Below are positions 44,247-52,349 of a stretch of DNA of 64,000 bases, in pieces. The notes beneath the pieces were generated by a model. It was not told the DNA's origin. It searched no databases and worked only from the letters and a program-made list of their open reading frames with translations. Where the stretch lies: NCBI GenBank assembly GCA_913043025.1, contig CAJWLM010000013.1:20930-84929 (forward strand), in the 5' to 3' direction. The translations under genes and the position numbers were made by a program. The DNA is from an uncultured Rhodospirillaceae bacterium (lineage in GTDB: Bacteria > Pseudomonadota > Alphaproteobacteria > UBA8366). The stretch's first letter is position 1. Every line of letters starts with the position of its first letter.

Positions 44247-45088
44247 ATCAGCTCATCATCTTTAATCTGAGTCCGGTGCATAATACGCCGCTGATTTTCG
44301 TCGAAGCTATCACGCCTGTGCATAGCACAACGATTATCCCACATTATCACGTCACCTACTCGCCATTGATGGTGCCAAGCATATTTTGGCTGTGTAGCAT
44401 GAGCCCACAGCTCATCAAGCAATGCCTCCGAATTTGCTAGAGTCAGACCCATTATATATGCATTCCGACGCCGGCCGAGATAAAGCGCCTGGCGTCCAGT
44501 TTCCGGATGGGTGCGAACAATAGGATGGATGGCGCCGGGGCAAGCGGTAACATCGGTTACCGCATCTGCCCCCTTACGAAGGAGGCCAGCACTATTAGTG
44601 GAGCTATCGTGCTTGATTTGACCGCCGTTTATCTGCCGACGGAGCAAATCTGGCAACTCTTCCAAAGCACCGTACATATTACAAAACCCAGTATCACCAC
44701 CCTGATCGGGGACCTCAACACCAAGCAAAACACTCCCTAAGGGGGGCTGATCGATATAATTCATATCTGTATGCCACTGCGCCTCGCCGTTGCCAAGAGC
44801 GCCTATAGGCCGGCCATTTTCTTTGACATTTGACAGCACAAGCACTTCTGGAAAACCGTCAACACCTACCTGCCCGTTTTCGTTTGGCGGTGCGATATCA
44901 AGGTCACCGAAGTGCTTACTAAATATAACCAACTCTCTGGCAGTAATTTCCTGATCGCGAAACAACAACACACAATGGGAAATCCACGATTGGTGTATTT
45001 GGTCAAGAGTATTTGTATCTATATAGCCAAGGTTAACACCGCGTATTTCAGCGCCTATAGCTTCCGAAACTGGCACTACATCAATCAT
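44240..45088 (-). CDS. TauD/TfdA-family 2-oxoglutarate dioxygenase (copy 3 of 3)
   Basis: The roughly 282-residue TauD-fold protein has GEAQWHTDMNYIDQPPLG (H-x-D), CAMHRRDSFDENQRRIMHRTQIKD (distal His and 2OG Arg) and GSVLLGVEVPDQGGDTGFCNMYGALEELP. The insertion around TNSAGLLRKGADAVTDVTACPGAIHPIVRTHPETGRQALYLGRR distinguishes it from copies 1 and 2. I set the start at the ATG at 45088, overlapping the VOC-gene stop by 8 bp (ATGATTGA); the ORF-track start lies further inside that gene. It forms a two-gene unit with the VOC protein. The substrate is unknown, with a sulfonate or carboxylate being possible. Confidence 0.88.
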   Translation of the reverse strand: MIDVVPVSEAIGAEIRGVNLGYIDTNTLDQIHQSWISHCVLLFRDQEITARELVIFSKHFGDLDIAPPNENGQVGVDGFPEVLVLSNVKENGRPIGALGNGEAQWHTDMNYIDQPPLGSVLLGVEVPDQGGDTGFCNMYGALEELPDLLRRQINGGQIKHDSSTNSAGLLRKGADAVTDVTACPGAIHPIVRTHPETGRQALYLGRRRNAYIMGLTLANSEALLDELWAHATQPKYAWHHQWRVGDVIMWDNRCAMHRRDSFDENQRRIMHRTQIKDDELIQ

Positions 45089-45464
45089 AATTTGATATCT
45101 CAACTAAATTACCGTCCGGATCGCGAAAATAAATCGAAGTGATTGTCCCAACAGCTCCAGAACGCTTATCAGGACCTAGCTCAATGCGTACACCTTCAGA
45201 CTTCAAATGTTGGGCCACATCTGCAATTGAATCTTTGGTTATGAGACAGAAATCCGGCCCACCAATAGCCGGTTTGCGGGCGCGATGACTAGGGCCAGAA
45301 CCGATAGGCGGATGCACGTTAATCTTCTGACTACCAAAATAAAGTGCTTTCCGCCCTTCCCCAAATGTCTTCACTGTCATACCAAGCACGCGCTCGTAAA
45401 AGTCACAGATAGTATCCACATTTCTTACGGTTAGGACGAAATGATCTATATTATTTATCTCCAT
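45081..45464 (-). CDS. VOC (glyoxalase/bleomycin resistance) family protein
   Basis: The 127-residue protein has two beta-alpha-beta-beta-beta units typical of vicinal oxygen chelate proteins. NIDHFVLTVRNVDTICDFYERVLGM gives the first metal His, DFCLITKDSIADVAQHLKSEGV the second half, and IYFRDPDGNLVEISNY the C-terminal Glu ligand. This group (YaeR/glyoxalase-like) is small and functionally diverse. Translation is coupled to the downstream TauD dioxygenase by an 8-bp overlap, so it may act on the same metabolite, for example as a lyase or isomerase. Confidence 0.88.
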   Translation of the reverse strand: MEINNIDHFVLTVRNVDTICDFYERVLGMTVKTFGEGRKALYFGSQKINVHPPIGSGPSHRARKPAIGGPDFCLITKDSIADVAQHLKSEGVRIELGPDKRSGAVGTITSIYFRDPDGNLVEISNYD

Positions 45465-45484
45465 CTGTCATTCATATCCTGCTA

Positions 45485-46534
45485 TTACCCTAAGCCCTGT
45501 CTGCGCCCATCGTAACGTTTTTGAATTGATCGCCACCAATCTCGGTTCTCTAGATACCAACTTATAGTCTGAATAAGGCCTTCTTCAAAGCTTCTGCTAG
45601 GAGTCCAGCCAAGTTCATTTTTTAACTTATCGCAGGAGACCGAATAACGATAATCATGCCCTGGTCGATCAGAAACAAAGTGAATAAGGTCACGATAAGA
45701 CGCAGAACTTCCGTTTGGAATTAAAGAGTCGAGCACCTCGCAAATACTCTCAACCACTTCTATGTTCTGCCTCTCGGCCTCTCCACCTATATTGTAAACC
45801 TCACCCGGCACACCCTTGGTTAAAATGCAGTATAACGCCGCAGCGTGATCCTCCACGTGCAGCCAATCCCTTATATTTTTCCCATCACCGTAGACTGGTA
45901 ATTGTCGCCCCTCAAGGCCAGCCAAAATCATCGTAGGAATCATCTTTTCAGGGAACTGGAATGGCCCGTAATTATTTGAACAATTGGTTACAATCACAGG
46001 TAACCCGTACGTATGATACCAGGCACGAGCAAAATGATCCGCCGCTGCTTTTGAGGCAGCGTAGGGTGAGTTTGGCCTATATTGGCTATTCTCGGTAAAT
46101 TGCCCCTCTGCCCCTAGTGCCCCATATACCTCATCAGTCGAGACATGGAGAAACCGGAATTTATCTCGTGCTGAGTCTGGCAAACCACACCAATACGAAC
46201 GAGCACATTCCAATAAAGTAAATGTACCTTTCACATTTGTTTCTAGAAATGGTGCCGGCCCATCGATGGACCGGTCAACATGAGACTCCGCAGCTAGATG
46301 AATTACTGCATCTGGTGCATGAGCTCTGAAGATTCTATCAACTGCGGCTTCATCACAAATATCGTGATGTTCAAAAATATAGTTTGGGAGATTCGATACT
46401 GGCTCTACAGAAGACAAATTACCGGCATAAGTAAGCTTGTCCAAATTAATGACTCCGAAACCACAGCCTCGGGAAAAATGGCGCACCACCGCTGAGCCAA
46501 TAAACCCTGCACCTCCTGTAATAAGAATCTTCAT
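45485..46534 (-). CDS. rfbB: dTDP-glucose 4,6-dehydratase
   Basis: The roughly 349-residue extended SDR begins [20 protein letters not shown] and contains [87 protein letters not shown] and [14 protein letters not shown], all diagnostic for RmlB. It makes dTDP-4-keto-6-deoxyglucose for rhamnose or other deoxysugars. It is alone here: rmlA, rmlC and rmlD are not in the window. I use the ATG at 46534; the 16 extra residues in the ORF track are not conserved. Confidence 0.93.
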   Translation of the reverse strand: MKILITGGAGFIGSAVVRHFSRGCGFGVINLDKLTYAGNLSSVEPVSNLPNYIFEHHDICDEAAVDRIFRAHAPDAVIHLAAESHVDRSIDGPAPFLETNVKGTFTLLECARSYWCGLPDSARDKFRFLHVSTDEVYGALGAEGQFTENSQYRPNSPYAASKAAADHFARAWYHTYGLPVIVTNCSNNYGPFQFPEKMIPTMILAGLEGRQLPVYGDGKNIRDWLHVEDHAAALYCILTKGVPGEVYNIGGEAERQNIEVVESICEVLDSLIPNGSSASYRDLIHFVSDRPGHDYRYSVSCDKLKNELGWTPSRSFEEGLIQTISWYLENRDWWRSIQKRYDGRRQGLG

Positions 46535-46644
46535 CCCTATTGATTGGGACAAATGAAGTCGCTGGTCAAGGGCTATTGCCATTGAGCCAATAGCGGGGCA
46601 GGATTAGATCGTTCTTGAAAACTCACACCTTGGAGGTCCTCGCT

Positions 46645-47562
46645 ATGCTTAGCAACACTGAATCTACTCCCGTATGGCGTTCGCTGATGTTTGTGCCGGT
46701 AAACGTGGAACGCTATGTCTCCAAAGCCCATACTCGTGGCGCAGATGCGATCCAACTCGACGTTGAAGATAGTGTAGCTATCGCCGACAAGCCAGCGGCA
46801 AGAAAATTAATTCAGGAAGCTGCGGAGTCTGTTAGCCAAGCTGGCGCTGATGTAGTTGTCCGAATTAATCAGCCTCTTCGTATGGCGATACCCGACCTCG
46901 AGGAGTCCATCTCCCCGCGGGTTAAAGCAATAGCGGTTACAAAAGTGGATAGTCCCGGCCATATTCGCCTGCTTTCTGAGGCAATTGATGAACTCGAGAG
47001 CGAGAGGGGCATGGATGTTGGTCATACCAGGCTAATCGCAATGGTTGAAACAGCAGCAGGTTTCCTTAGAATTGAGAACATTGCGAAAGCACATCCCCGC
47101 GTAGTTGCCATGAGTTTGGGAAGCGAAGATTTTGCAACTTCTATTGGTACCGACCCAGTAGCAGAAGTCCTTACCTATCCTAAACAACAGGGAATTATTG
47201 CAGCCCGAGCAGCAGGAATTATCCCCTTGGGACTTATCGGCACGGTTGCAGACTATCAAGACATTGATGCTATGCGCGATACTATACGTCGTTCTCGTCG
47301 TTTCGGTTTTCAGGGGGCGTCTTGTGTTCACCCCAAGATTGTGGGACTTCTAAACGAAGAGTTTAGGCCAACTCCTCAGGAAGTTAAAAATGCAAAAAAG
47401 ATTATTACTGCTTTTGAACAAGCTGTTGCCGCAGGCCGCGCATCTTTAGAAGTGGATGGGAAAATGGTAGATTATCCAGTAGTTTATAGAGCGGAAAATC
47501 TTCTTGCAGCAGATAAAAATATTAAAGAGCGTGAAGAAATGATGAAGAATACTGCATCTTAA
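46645..47562 (+). CDS. HpcH/HpaI aldolase family CoA-ester lyase (citrate lyase beta-like)
   Basis: The 305-residue TIM-barrel protein starts at an ATG preceded by a strong GGAGG (the ORF-track start is 30 bases too early). WRSLMFVPVNVERYVSKAHTRGADAIQLDVEDSVAIADKPAAR, VVRINQPL, LIAMVETAAGFLRIENIA and VVAMSLGSEDFATSIGTD match the CitE/malyl-CoA lyase family, including the Arg, Glu and Asp that bind Mg and the oxo acid. RFGFQGASCVHPKIVGLLNEEF is the C-terminal part. It cleaves or condenses a beta-hydroxyacyl-CoA such as malyl-, methylmalyl- or citramalyl-CoA. The exact substrate is unknown. Confidence 0.87.
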   Translation: MLSNTESTPVWRSLMFVPVNVERYVSKAHTRGADAIQLDVEDSVAIADKPAARKLIQEAAESVSQAGADVVVRINQPLRMAIPDLEESISPRVKAIAVTKVDSPGHIRLLSEAIDELESERGMDVGHTRLIAMVETAAGFLRIENIAKAHPRVVAMSLGSEDFATSIGTDPVAEVLTYPKQQGIIAARAAGIIPLGLIGTVADYQDIDAMRDTIRRSRRFGFQGASCVHPKIVGLLNEEFRPTPQEVKNAKKIITAFEQAVAAGRASLEVDGKMVDYPVVYRAENLLAADKNIKEREEMMKNTAS

Positions 47563-47580
47563 AAACATAAATAATCCTGG

Positions 47581-47609
47581 TTGACACAGAAGGGCGTCCG
47601 CCATACCGT
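47581..47609 (+). promoter_or_regulatory. Candidate sigma-70 promoter upstream of the SAM-II riboswitch
   Basis: A perfect TTGACA (47581-47586) and TACCGT (47604-47609, weak -10) are separated by exactly 17 bases. The predicted transcription start falls a few bases before the riboswitch at 47616, as expected for a leader RNA. Confidence 0.5.
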
Positions 47610-47615
47610 ATTTTC

Positions 47616-47677
47616 TAGTGGTGATTTGGCCCGACCGGCTTGCGACCACGCAAATTATTCAGCTAAAAGGTCGGCGT
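47616..47677 (+). promoter_or_regulatory. SAM-II riboswitch (metA motif) controlling metZ
   Basis: The sequence AGTGGTGATTTGGCCC..GGCTTGCGACCACG..CAAATTATTCAGCTAAAAGGTCGG follows the SAM-II consensus. Stem P1 is GTGGT (47618-47622) with ACCAC (47645-47649). The conserved GATTT and GCTTGC lie inside the loop, and the A-rich strand leads to AGCTAAAAGG. The diagnostic H-type pseudoknot pairs CCGACC (47631-47636) with GGTCGG (47669-47674) perfectly. In this class, SAM binding stabilises the pseudoknot and represses downstream methionine-synthesis genes in alphaproteobacteria. It sits about 90 bases before the metZ ATG. Confidence 0.88.
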
Positions 47678-47767
47678 GTCTTCTTAAAAAGGCTCTGACC
47701 ATTTAGCAGGGCATTTATTTTTTAGGATCTCCTGCGTTTAAGTGAGTTCCCTCTGAAGGAGTGTGAC

Positions 47768-48964
47768 ATGGCGGGTGACGGTAAAAAAATTGACCCCACT
47801 TGGCGAACTCAAACAAAGTTAGTTCGAGGCGGACTGGGGCGGAGTGAATACCGCGAAACCGCTGAGGCCATATATATGACCTCGGGTTTCGTTTATGATT
47901 CTGCGGAAGATGCAGAAAACGCATTTAATGGCAGTACCGACCGTTACATCTATACGCGCTATGGCAATCCAACAGTAACAACTTTTCAAAAACGAATGTG
48001 TTTGCTCGAAGGAGCAGAAAATTGTACTGCAACATCAAGCGGCATGTCAGCAGTTTTCTATTCACTCCTGGCGCTTTTAAGGGCGGGCGACCGTTTAGTT
48101 GCTTCAAAAGCTTTATTCGGATCATGTGATTATATCGTTTCAGAATTGCTCCCCCGCTATGGAGTGGAAACAGAGTTGGTCTCCGGGACAAATATAGAAC
48201 AATGGGAAAGGGCACTCACTAAACCAACCCAGGCTGTGTTTGTTGAGACACCCTCAAATCCGACACTCGAGATCATCGACTTACCAAAAGTAGCCGAGTT
48301 GACACACGCGGCCGGTGCGAAACTCGTAGTTGATAATGTGGTTGCAACACCAATTTTGCAGAAACCACTCAAACTTGGTGCTGATGTTGTTATATATTCA
48401 GCGACAAAACACATTGATGGTCAGGGACGTGCCTTGGCAGGAGCTATTCTCGGCACTCAAGAGTATTATGATGAATGCCTACAGCCGTTTATTCGTCACA
48501 CCGGGCCGTCCTGCAGTCCTTTCAATGCTTGGCTTATGTTAAAGGGGCTTGAAACGTTAGAACTTCGCGTAGAACGTCATTGTAGAAATACAATTGCCGT
48601 AGCACACTGGCTAGAGAAACAGCATGGAATAGATAAGGTCATTTATCCTGGCCTTCAAAGTCACCCACAGTATGATATAGCGAAGAAACAAATGAACGAT
48701 TCCGGGTCGGTTTTATCATTCCAACTGGAAGGCGGCAAAAAACGTGCTTTCTCAGTGCTCAATGCCCTTCGAATGATAGACATATCAAACAACCTAGGTG
48801 ACACAAAAAGCATTGTGACACACCCAGCAACCACTACCCACCAAAGATTAACACCCGAGGGACGAGGCGAGCTTGGCATTACTGATGGGCTGGTAAGACT
48901 TTCAGTTGGGCTTGAAGATCCGCAGGACATAAAGGACGATTTAGCCCAAGCATTGGCGCGGTAG
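47768..48964 (+). CDS. metZ: O-succinylhomoserine sulfhydrylase
   Basis: The 398-residue Cys/Met-metabolism PLP enzyme contains RYIYTRYGNPTVTTFQKRM, SSGMSAVFYSLLALLRAGDRLVASKALFGSCDYIV, VFVETPSNPTLEIIDL and the PLP lysine in IYSATKHIDGQGRALAG. C-terminal TKSIVTHPATTTHQRLTPEGR is typical. The WRTQTKLVRGGLGRSEYRETAEAIYMTSGFVYDSAEDAE N-terminus is the MetZ form. It makes homocysteine directly from O-succinylhomoserine and sulfide. GAAGGAG is at ideal distance. An upstream SAM-II riboswitch indicates repression by S-adenosylmethionine. Confidence 0.94.
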   Translation: MAGDGKKIDPTWRTQTKLVRGGLGRSEYRETAEAIYMTSGFVYDSAEDAENAFNGSTDRYIYTRYGNPTVTTFQKRMCLLEGAENCTATSSGMSAVFYSLLALLRAGDRLVASKALFGSCDYIVSELLPRYGVETELVSGTNIEQWERALTKPTQAVFVETPSNPTLEIIDLPKVAELTHAAGAKLVVDNVVATPILQKPLKLGADVVIYSATKHIDGQGRALAGAILGTQEYYDECLQPFIRHTGPSCSPFNAWLMLKGLETLELRVERHCRNTIAVAHWLEKQHGIDKVIYPGLQSHPQYDIAKKQMNDSGSVLSFQLEGGKKRAFSVLNALRMIDISNNLGDTKSIVTHPATTTHQRLTPEGRGELGITDGLVRLSVGLEDPQDIKDDLAQALAR

Positions 48965-49067
48965 TTACTTTAGGCAACAGCACACCCACTGTTCATTTTC
49001 TCGGCCCTTTGAGTTCCGTGTGTGAACACCGCCCTATTATAGACGTTTTTTTGGTGGGAATAATATC

Positions 49068-50144
49068 ATGACAATCGACCGCATCACCCTCAGCCACACA
49101 AGAATACCCCTTCGAGTACCATATAAAATATCTCAAAAGACCTTTCATAATTTTGATCCATTTATTGTTGAGATTACTAACAGTGACGGGAAAACTGGTT
49201 TCGGTGAAGGTCATATATCACCAGGGTATAGCTTTGAATCGCTTGAGGGCGGTTGGACGTTCTGTAAGAACTGGTGTGAAAAAATAATCCGCATGAACCC
49301 GACTGAAGCGCATTCGGAAATTTTCAATGCCAGCCGCGACTTTCCTACGGCTGCGTCGGCGATTCTGGGAGCACTTGAAATGCTCATGGACCATAAACTC
49401 CTCGACATCGCGGAAGAAACCCACGTGCCGCTCTTAGATCCAGTGCATGAAATGGATCTGGAAAAGATCCCTGAAGAAATAGGAGAGCTTATAGAGAAAG
49501 GCTTTAAAACATTAAAGGTGAAGGTCGGATTTGATGTTGAAGATGACCTGCGACGGGTACGACTAATCCAAAAAGTTATCGACGGAACAGGCGTTATAAT
49601 TAGACTAGATGCCAATCGGAATTTCAGTGCGGAGCAAGGAATCAGTTTTGGCTCCGCTCTCGACCCTAGTAATATTATGCTCTTCGAACAGCCGTGCGAA
49701 TCCGATGCGTGGGAAGCAAATGCCGCAGTTGCTAGGGCATCTAAAGTGCCACTTATGATGGACGAATCAATCTACTGCGTGAAGGATATAGATAAATCCG
49801 CAGATTTAAAGGGTATAGAATTTGTTAAATTAAAACTTAAGAAATTTCCTTCGATGGATATGCTTCTGACCGGCCTATCACATATAAAAGCTAAAGGCAT
49901 GACACCAGTACTGGGTGACGGCACTTCCACTGACATTCAGTGTTGGATGGAAGCATGCGTGGCCCGCGTGGCCATTGATAATGCGGGCGAAAATAATGGT
50001 TTCCTTAAACTTACCCAATCGGTATTCGAGGAAAGCCTACCATTCCATAATGGCAATATCATACTCCCGAAAGGATATCGTCCGTCTTTAAACCACAACG
50101 TAATTAATGCACATTTGGTTAGGACAGAGGAGTTTCACACCTAA
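49068..50144 (+). CDS. Enolase-superfamily enzyme (mandelate racemase / muconate lactonizing subgroup)
   Basis: The 358-residue protein has capping residues 1-125 and a barrel with TLKVKVGFD (K-x-K), IRLDANRNF (Asp), MLFEQPCESD (Glu), LMMDESIYC (Asp/Glu) and FVKLKLKKFPSMD (Lys on the opposite face). That is the MLE-subgroup pattern of dipeptide epimerases, muconate cycloisomerases and o-succinylbenzoate synthases. GDGTSTDIQCWMEACVARVA closes the barrel. It is distinct from dgcA at 10.4 kb. The substrate cannot be assigned; no menaquinone or muconate genes are next to it. The 3' end overlaps the convergent acyl-CoA synthetase gene by 4 bp. Confidence 0.85.
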   Translation: MTIDRITLSHTRIPLRVPYKISQKTFHNFDPFIVEITNSDGKTGFGEGHISPGYSFESLEGGWTFCKNWCEKIIRMNPTEAHSEIFNASRDFPTAASAILGALEMLMDHKLLDIAEETHVPLLDPVHEMDLEKIPEEIGELIEKGFKTLKVKVGFDVEDDLRRVRLIQKVIDGTGVIIRLDANRNFSAEQGISFGSALDPSNIMLFEQPCESDAWEANAAVARASKVPLMMDESIYCVKDIDKSADLKGIEFVKLKLKKFPSMDMLLTGLSHIKAKGMTPVLGDGTSTDIQCWMEACVARVAIDNAGENNGFLKLTQSVFEESLPFHNGNIILPKGYRPSLNHNVINAHLVRTEEFHT

Positions 50145-52342
50145 CTCTGTTTGGCAACTTGCACTCCAGCAAGATGTGTAACTTGAAATTGCTCCACGTG
50201 TTTAAGCGCTTCAAGAGCTATTGCGATGTTGCTAAGCTCAGCAAAGACTGGAATGCCTACACCCAAGGCCATCTCCGTGTACTTTGTCTTGCTCGCCTCC
50301 ACATCAGGGTTTCCGTCAGAACGGAGGGCTAAAAGAAAATGGGCTTGCCCGGGATATTTCTTTTGGATTCGAAGTGCTGCGCCGATAAGATTTTCAAGCG
50401 GATCGATCGGCCCACGCCCCACGAAAGCAGCCAGATTCAGATGCATCGCGACTGCATCCGGCTTGAAATGAGTGTAAACCGCATCCAGAACTTTTTCTGC
50501 AATTAGACCATTCTCTTGTTGCAATGTACCAACCGGTGCATCCACAGGGTTTGCGATTGAGGTACCTGGTGGCATTTGTAAATCTTCTAGTGCCTTGATC
50601 GTATCCGCCTCGAATGGCTCTACCGATAAACCATGTCGAGCAAAATAGTCGGTAGCCAGCACACTGGTGCCACCGCCATTGCCAAACATTGCGATACGAT
50701 TAGTTGGACGTTCACTTCGTGGAGAAAGGATCTGTAACGCCATTAAACAATCAAGGAAGTCATCTAATGTTTCAGCAAGTACGCACCCGGTTTGTCGTTC
50801 CAAAGCTTCCCAGACCTGTTCATTGCCAGCGAGTGAGCCAGTATGTGAAGCCGCAGCTTTACGGCCCTCCTCGGTACGTCCACCCTTTAGAACCACAATC
50901 GGCTTTTTGCCTTTTGCCCGATTAAGTAGTTCAAAAAAACGACGCCCATCCTGCACACCCTCGAGGTAGAGCCCAATCACCCTCGTTTGTTCGTCAGCAA
51001 GATAAAATTCTAATATATCGTTTGGATTAATGTCGGCGCAATTCCCGACAGTTACAAGTCCACTGTAAGCAATCCCACGCATTTGACCACGTTTAACTAT
51101 ATCAGTCCCGAGACCTCCCGACTGACTTATTACCCCAACATTCCCGAGGGTGCGCGGCGCGTTTTCAGGAAAAGTAAGACCACCGCGCGGTGAATAGGTA
51201 CCTAGACAATTTGGCCCAATTGCCCGACATCTACCCGAGCGCGCTGACTCAACTAGTTCTGTTTGTAAGGCTACACCCTCTTCCACTTCACCAAAACCGC
51301 TAGATATAACCTGTGCATAGGCAACGCGCCCATTCGCAGCCTCTATCAATGGTGGCACAGCGCCAGAACTTATTGCGATATATGCATAATCAACAGGATC
51401 CGGTGTCTCACCGAGTGATGGATATGCTTTCAAGCCGTCAACCTCCGAAGCTTTTGGATGAATAGGATAGATACTTCCCCTATAACCAAATTCCGTGATC
51501 CGTCGGATAAAAGTGTTGGCTATAGTGTGTCCGGTGGCCGATGCGCCAATGACCGCTATGGTCTTAGGATTGAAAAGCGGCTCGAACTTTTTTAGGACGC
51601 TATTATCGGGGAGTGGCTCTTGTGAGGGTCTGACAGCAGGTGTGTTAGCAAGAATAAATCTGGCATCTACGGCAACTGCGCCATTGTCAGAAACTATTAA
51701 CGGGTTGATATCCGCCTCATCTATATCATCCGCCAATTCAACCAATAAACCGCCATCGCCACCCATTTTCATCATCACATCAATAATCGCATCTCGGTCT
51801 GCTGACGGTCGCCCCCGAGCACCATCTAAAAGAGCTCTGCCTTTCAATTCGTTAAGCATTTCTGTCGCATCGGATCGATTGATCGGACACACCCGGAACG
51901 TTACATCAGACAACACCTCAACGAAAATGCCGCCGAGCCCAACCATTATCAGCGGACCAAACTGAGGGTCACGTACTCCGCCTACAACCACTTCTTGTCC
52001 AGAAGGCGCCATCTCTTCAACGAGATAGCCTTCCACATTAGCTTGCGCTATCGCTGGTCTCCGAGCCATTTCAGTAATTGCAGCTTTTACTTCTTCTGAG
52101 TCCTGCAGCCCAACCGCAACGCCCCCAGCGTCGCTCTTATGCAAAATATCAGGAGACATCACTTTTACCACAAGCGGGAATTTGAAACCCTTTAATGCAT
52201 CTATGACTTTCCCAACATCACTAATCACAGTGCTCTTCGGTACTGAAATACCATATTCTGAAAGCAGCTTCTTGCCGTTCTCCTCGTCCAACGCCGATCG
52301 GCCGGCATCTCTTGCTTTCTTAATTATCGCTGTATCTTTCAT
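50141..52342 (-). CDS. ADP-forming acetate/acyl-CoA ligase family protein (ATP-grasp first, fused)
   Basis: The 733-residue protein has an ATP-grasp domain (about 10-240: FPLVVKVMSPDILHKSDAGGVAVGL, EINPLIV-like ADINPLIVSDNGAVAVDARFI). A CoA-binding Rossmann domain follows (about 260-380: NPKTIAVIGASATGHTIANTFI), then ligase-CoA domains with FPENAPRTLGNVGVISQSGGLG and the phosphohistidine loop AAASHTGSLAGN. The beta-like domain precedes the alpha-like one, the reverse of the more common alpha-beta order. Such enzymes interconvert acyl-CoA plus ADP with acid plus ATP. GAGGAAAA is upstream of the ATG. It lies 7 bp after the carboxyltransferase gene, so the two probably act on the same acid. The substrate is not known. 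Confidence 0.87.
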   Translation of the reverse strand: MKDTAIIKKARDAGRSALDEENGKKLLSEYGISVPKSTVISDVGKVIDALKGFKFPLVVKVMSPDILHKSDAGGVAVGLQDSEEVKAAITEMARRPAIAQANVEGYLVEEMAPSGQEVVVGGVRDPQFGPLIMVGLGGIFVEVLSDVTFRVCPINRSDATEMLNELKGRALLDGARGRPSADRDAIIDVMMKMGGDGGLLVELADDIDEADINPLIVSDNGAVAVDARFILANTPAVRPSQEPLPDNSVLKKFEPLFNPKTIAVIGASATGHTIANTFIRRITEFGYRGSIYPIHPKASEVDGLKAYPSLGETPDPVDYAYIAISSGAVPPLIEAANGRVAYAQVISSGFGEVEEGVALQTELVESARSGRCRAIGPNCLGTYSPRGGLTFPENAPRTLGNVGVISQSGGLGTDIVKRGQMRGIAYSGLVTVGNCADINPNDILEFYLADEQTRVIGLYLEGVQDGRRFFELLNRAKGKKPIVVLKGGRTEEGRKAAASHTGSLAGNEQVWEALERQTGCVLAETLDDFLDCLMALQILSPRSERPTNRIAMFGNGGGTSVLATDYFARHGLSVEPFEADTIKALEDLQMPPGTSIANPVDAPVGTLQQENGLIAEKVLDAVYTHFKPDAVAMHLNLAAFVGRGPIDPLENLIGAALRIQKKYPGQAHFLLALRSDGNPDVEASKTKYTEMALGVGIPVFAELSNIAIALEALKHVEQFQVTHLAGVQVAKQS

Positions 52343-52349
52343 TTTTTCC

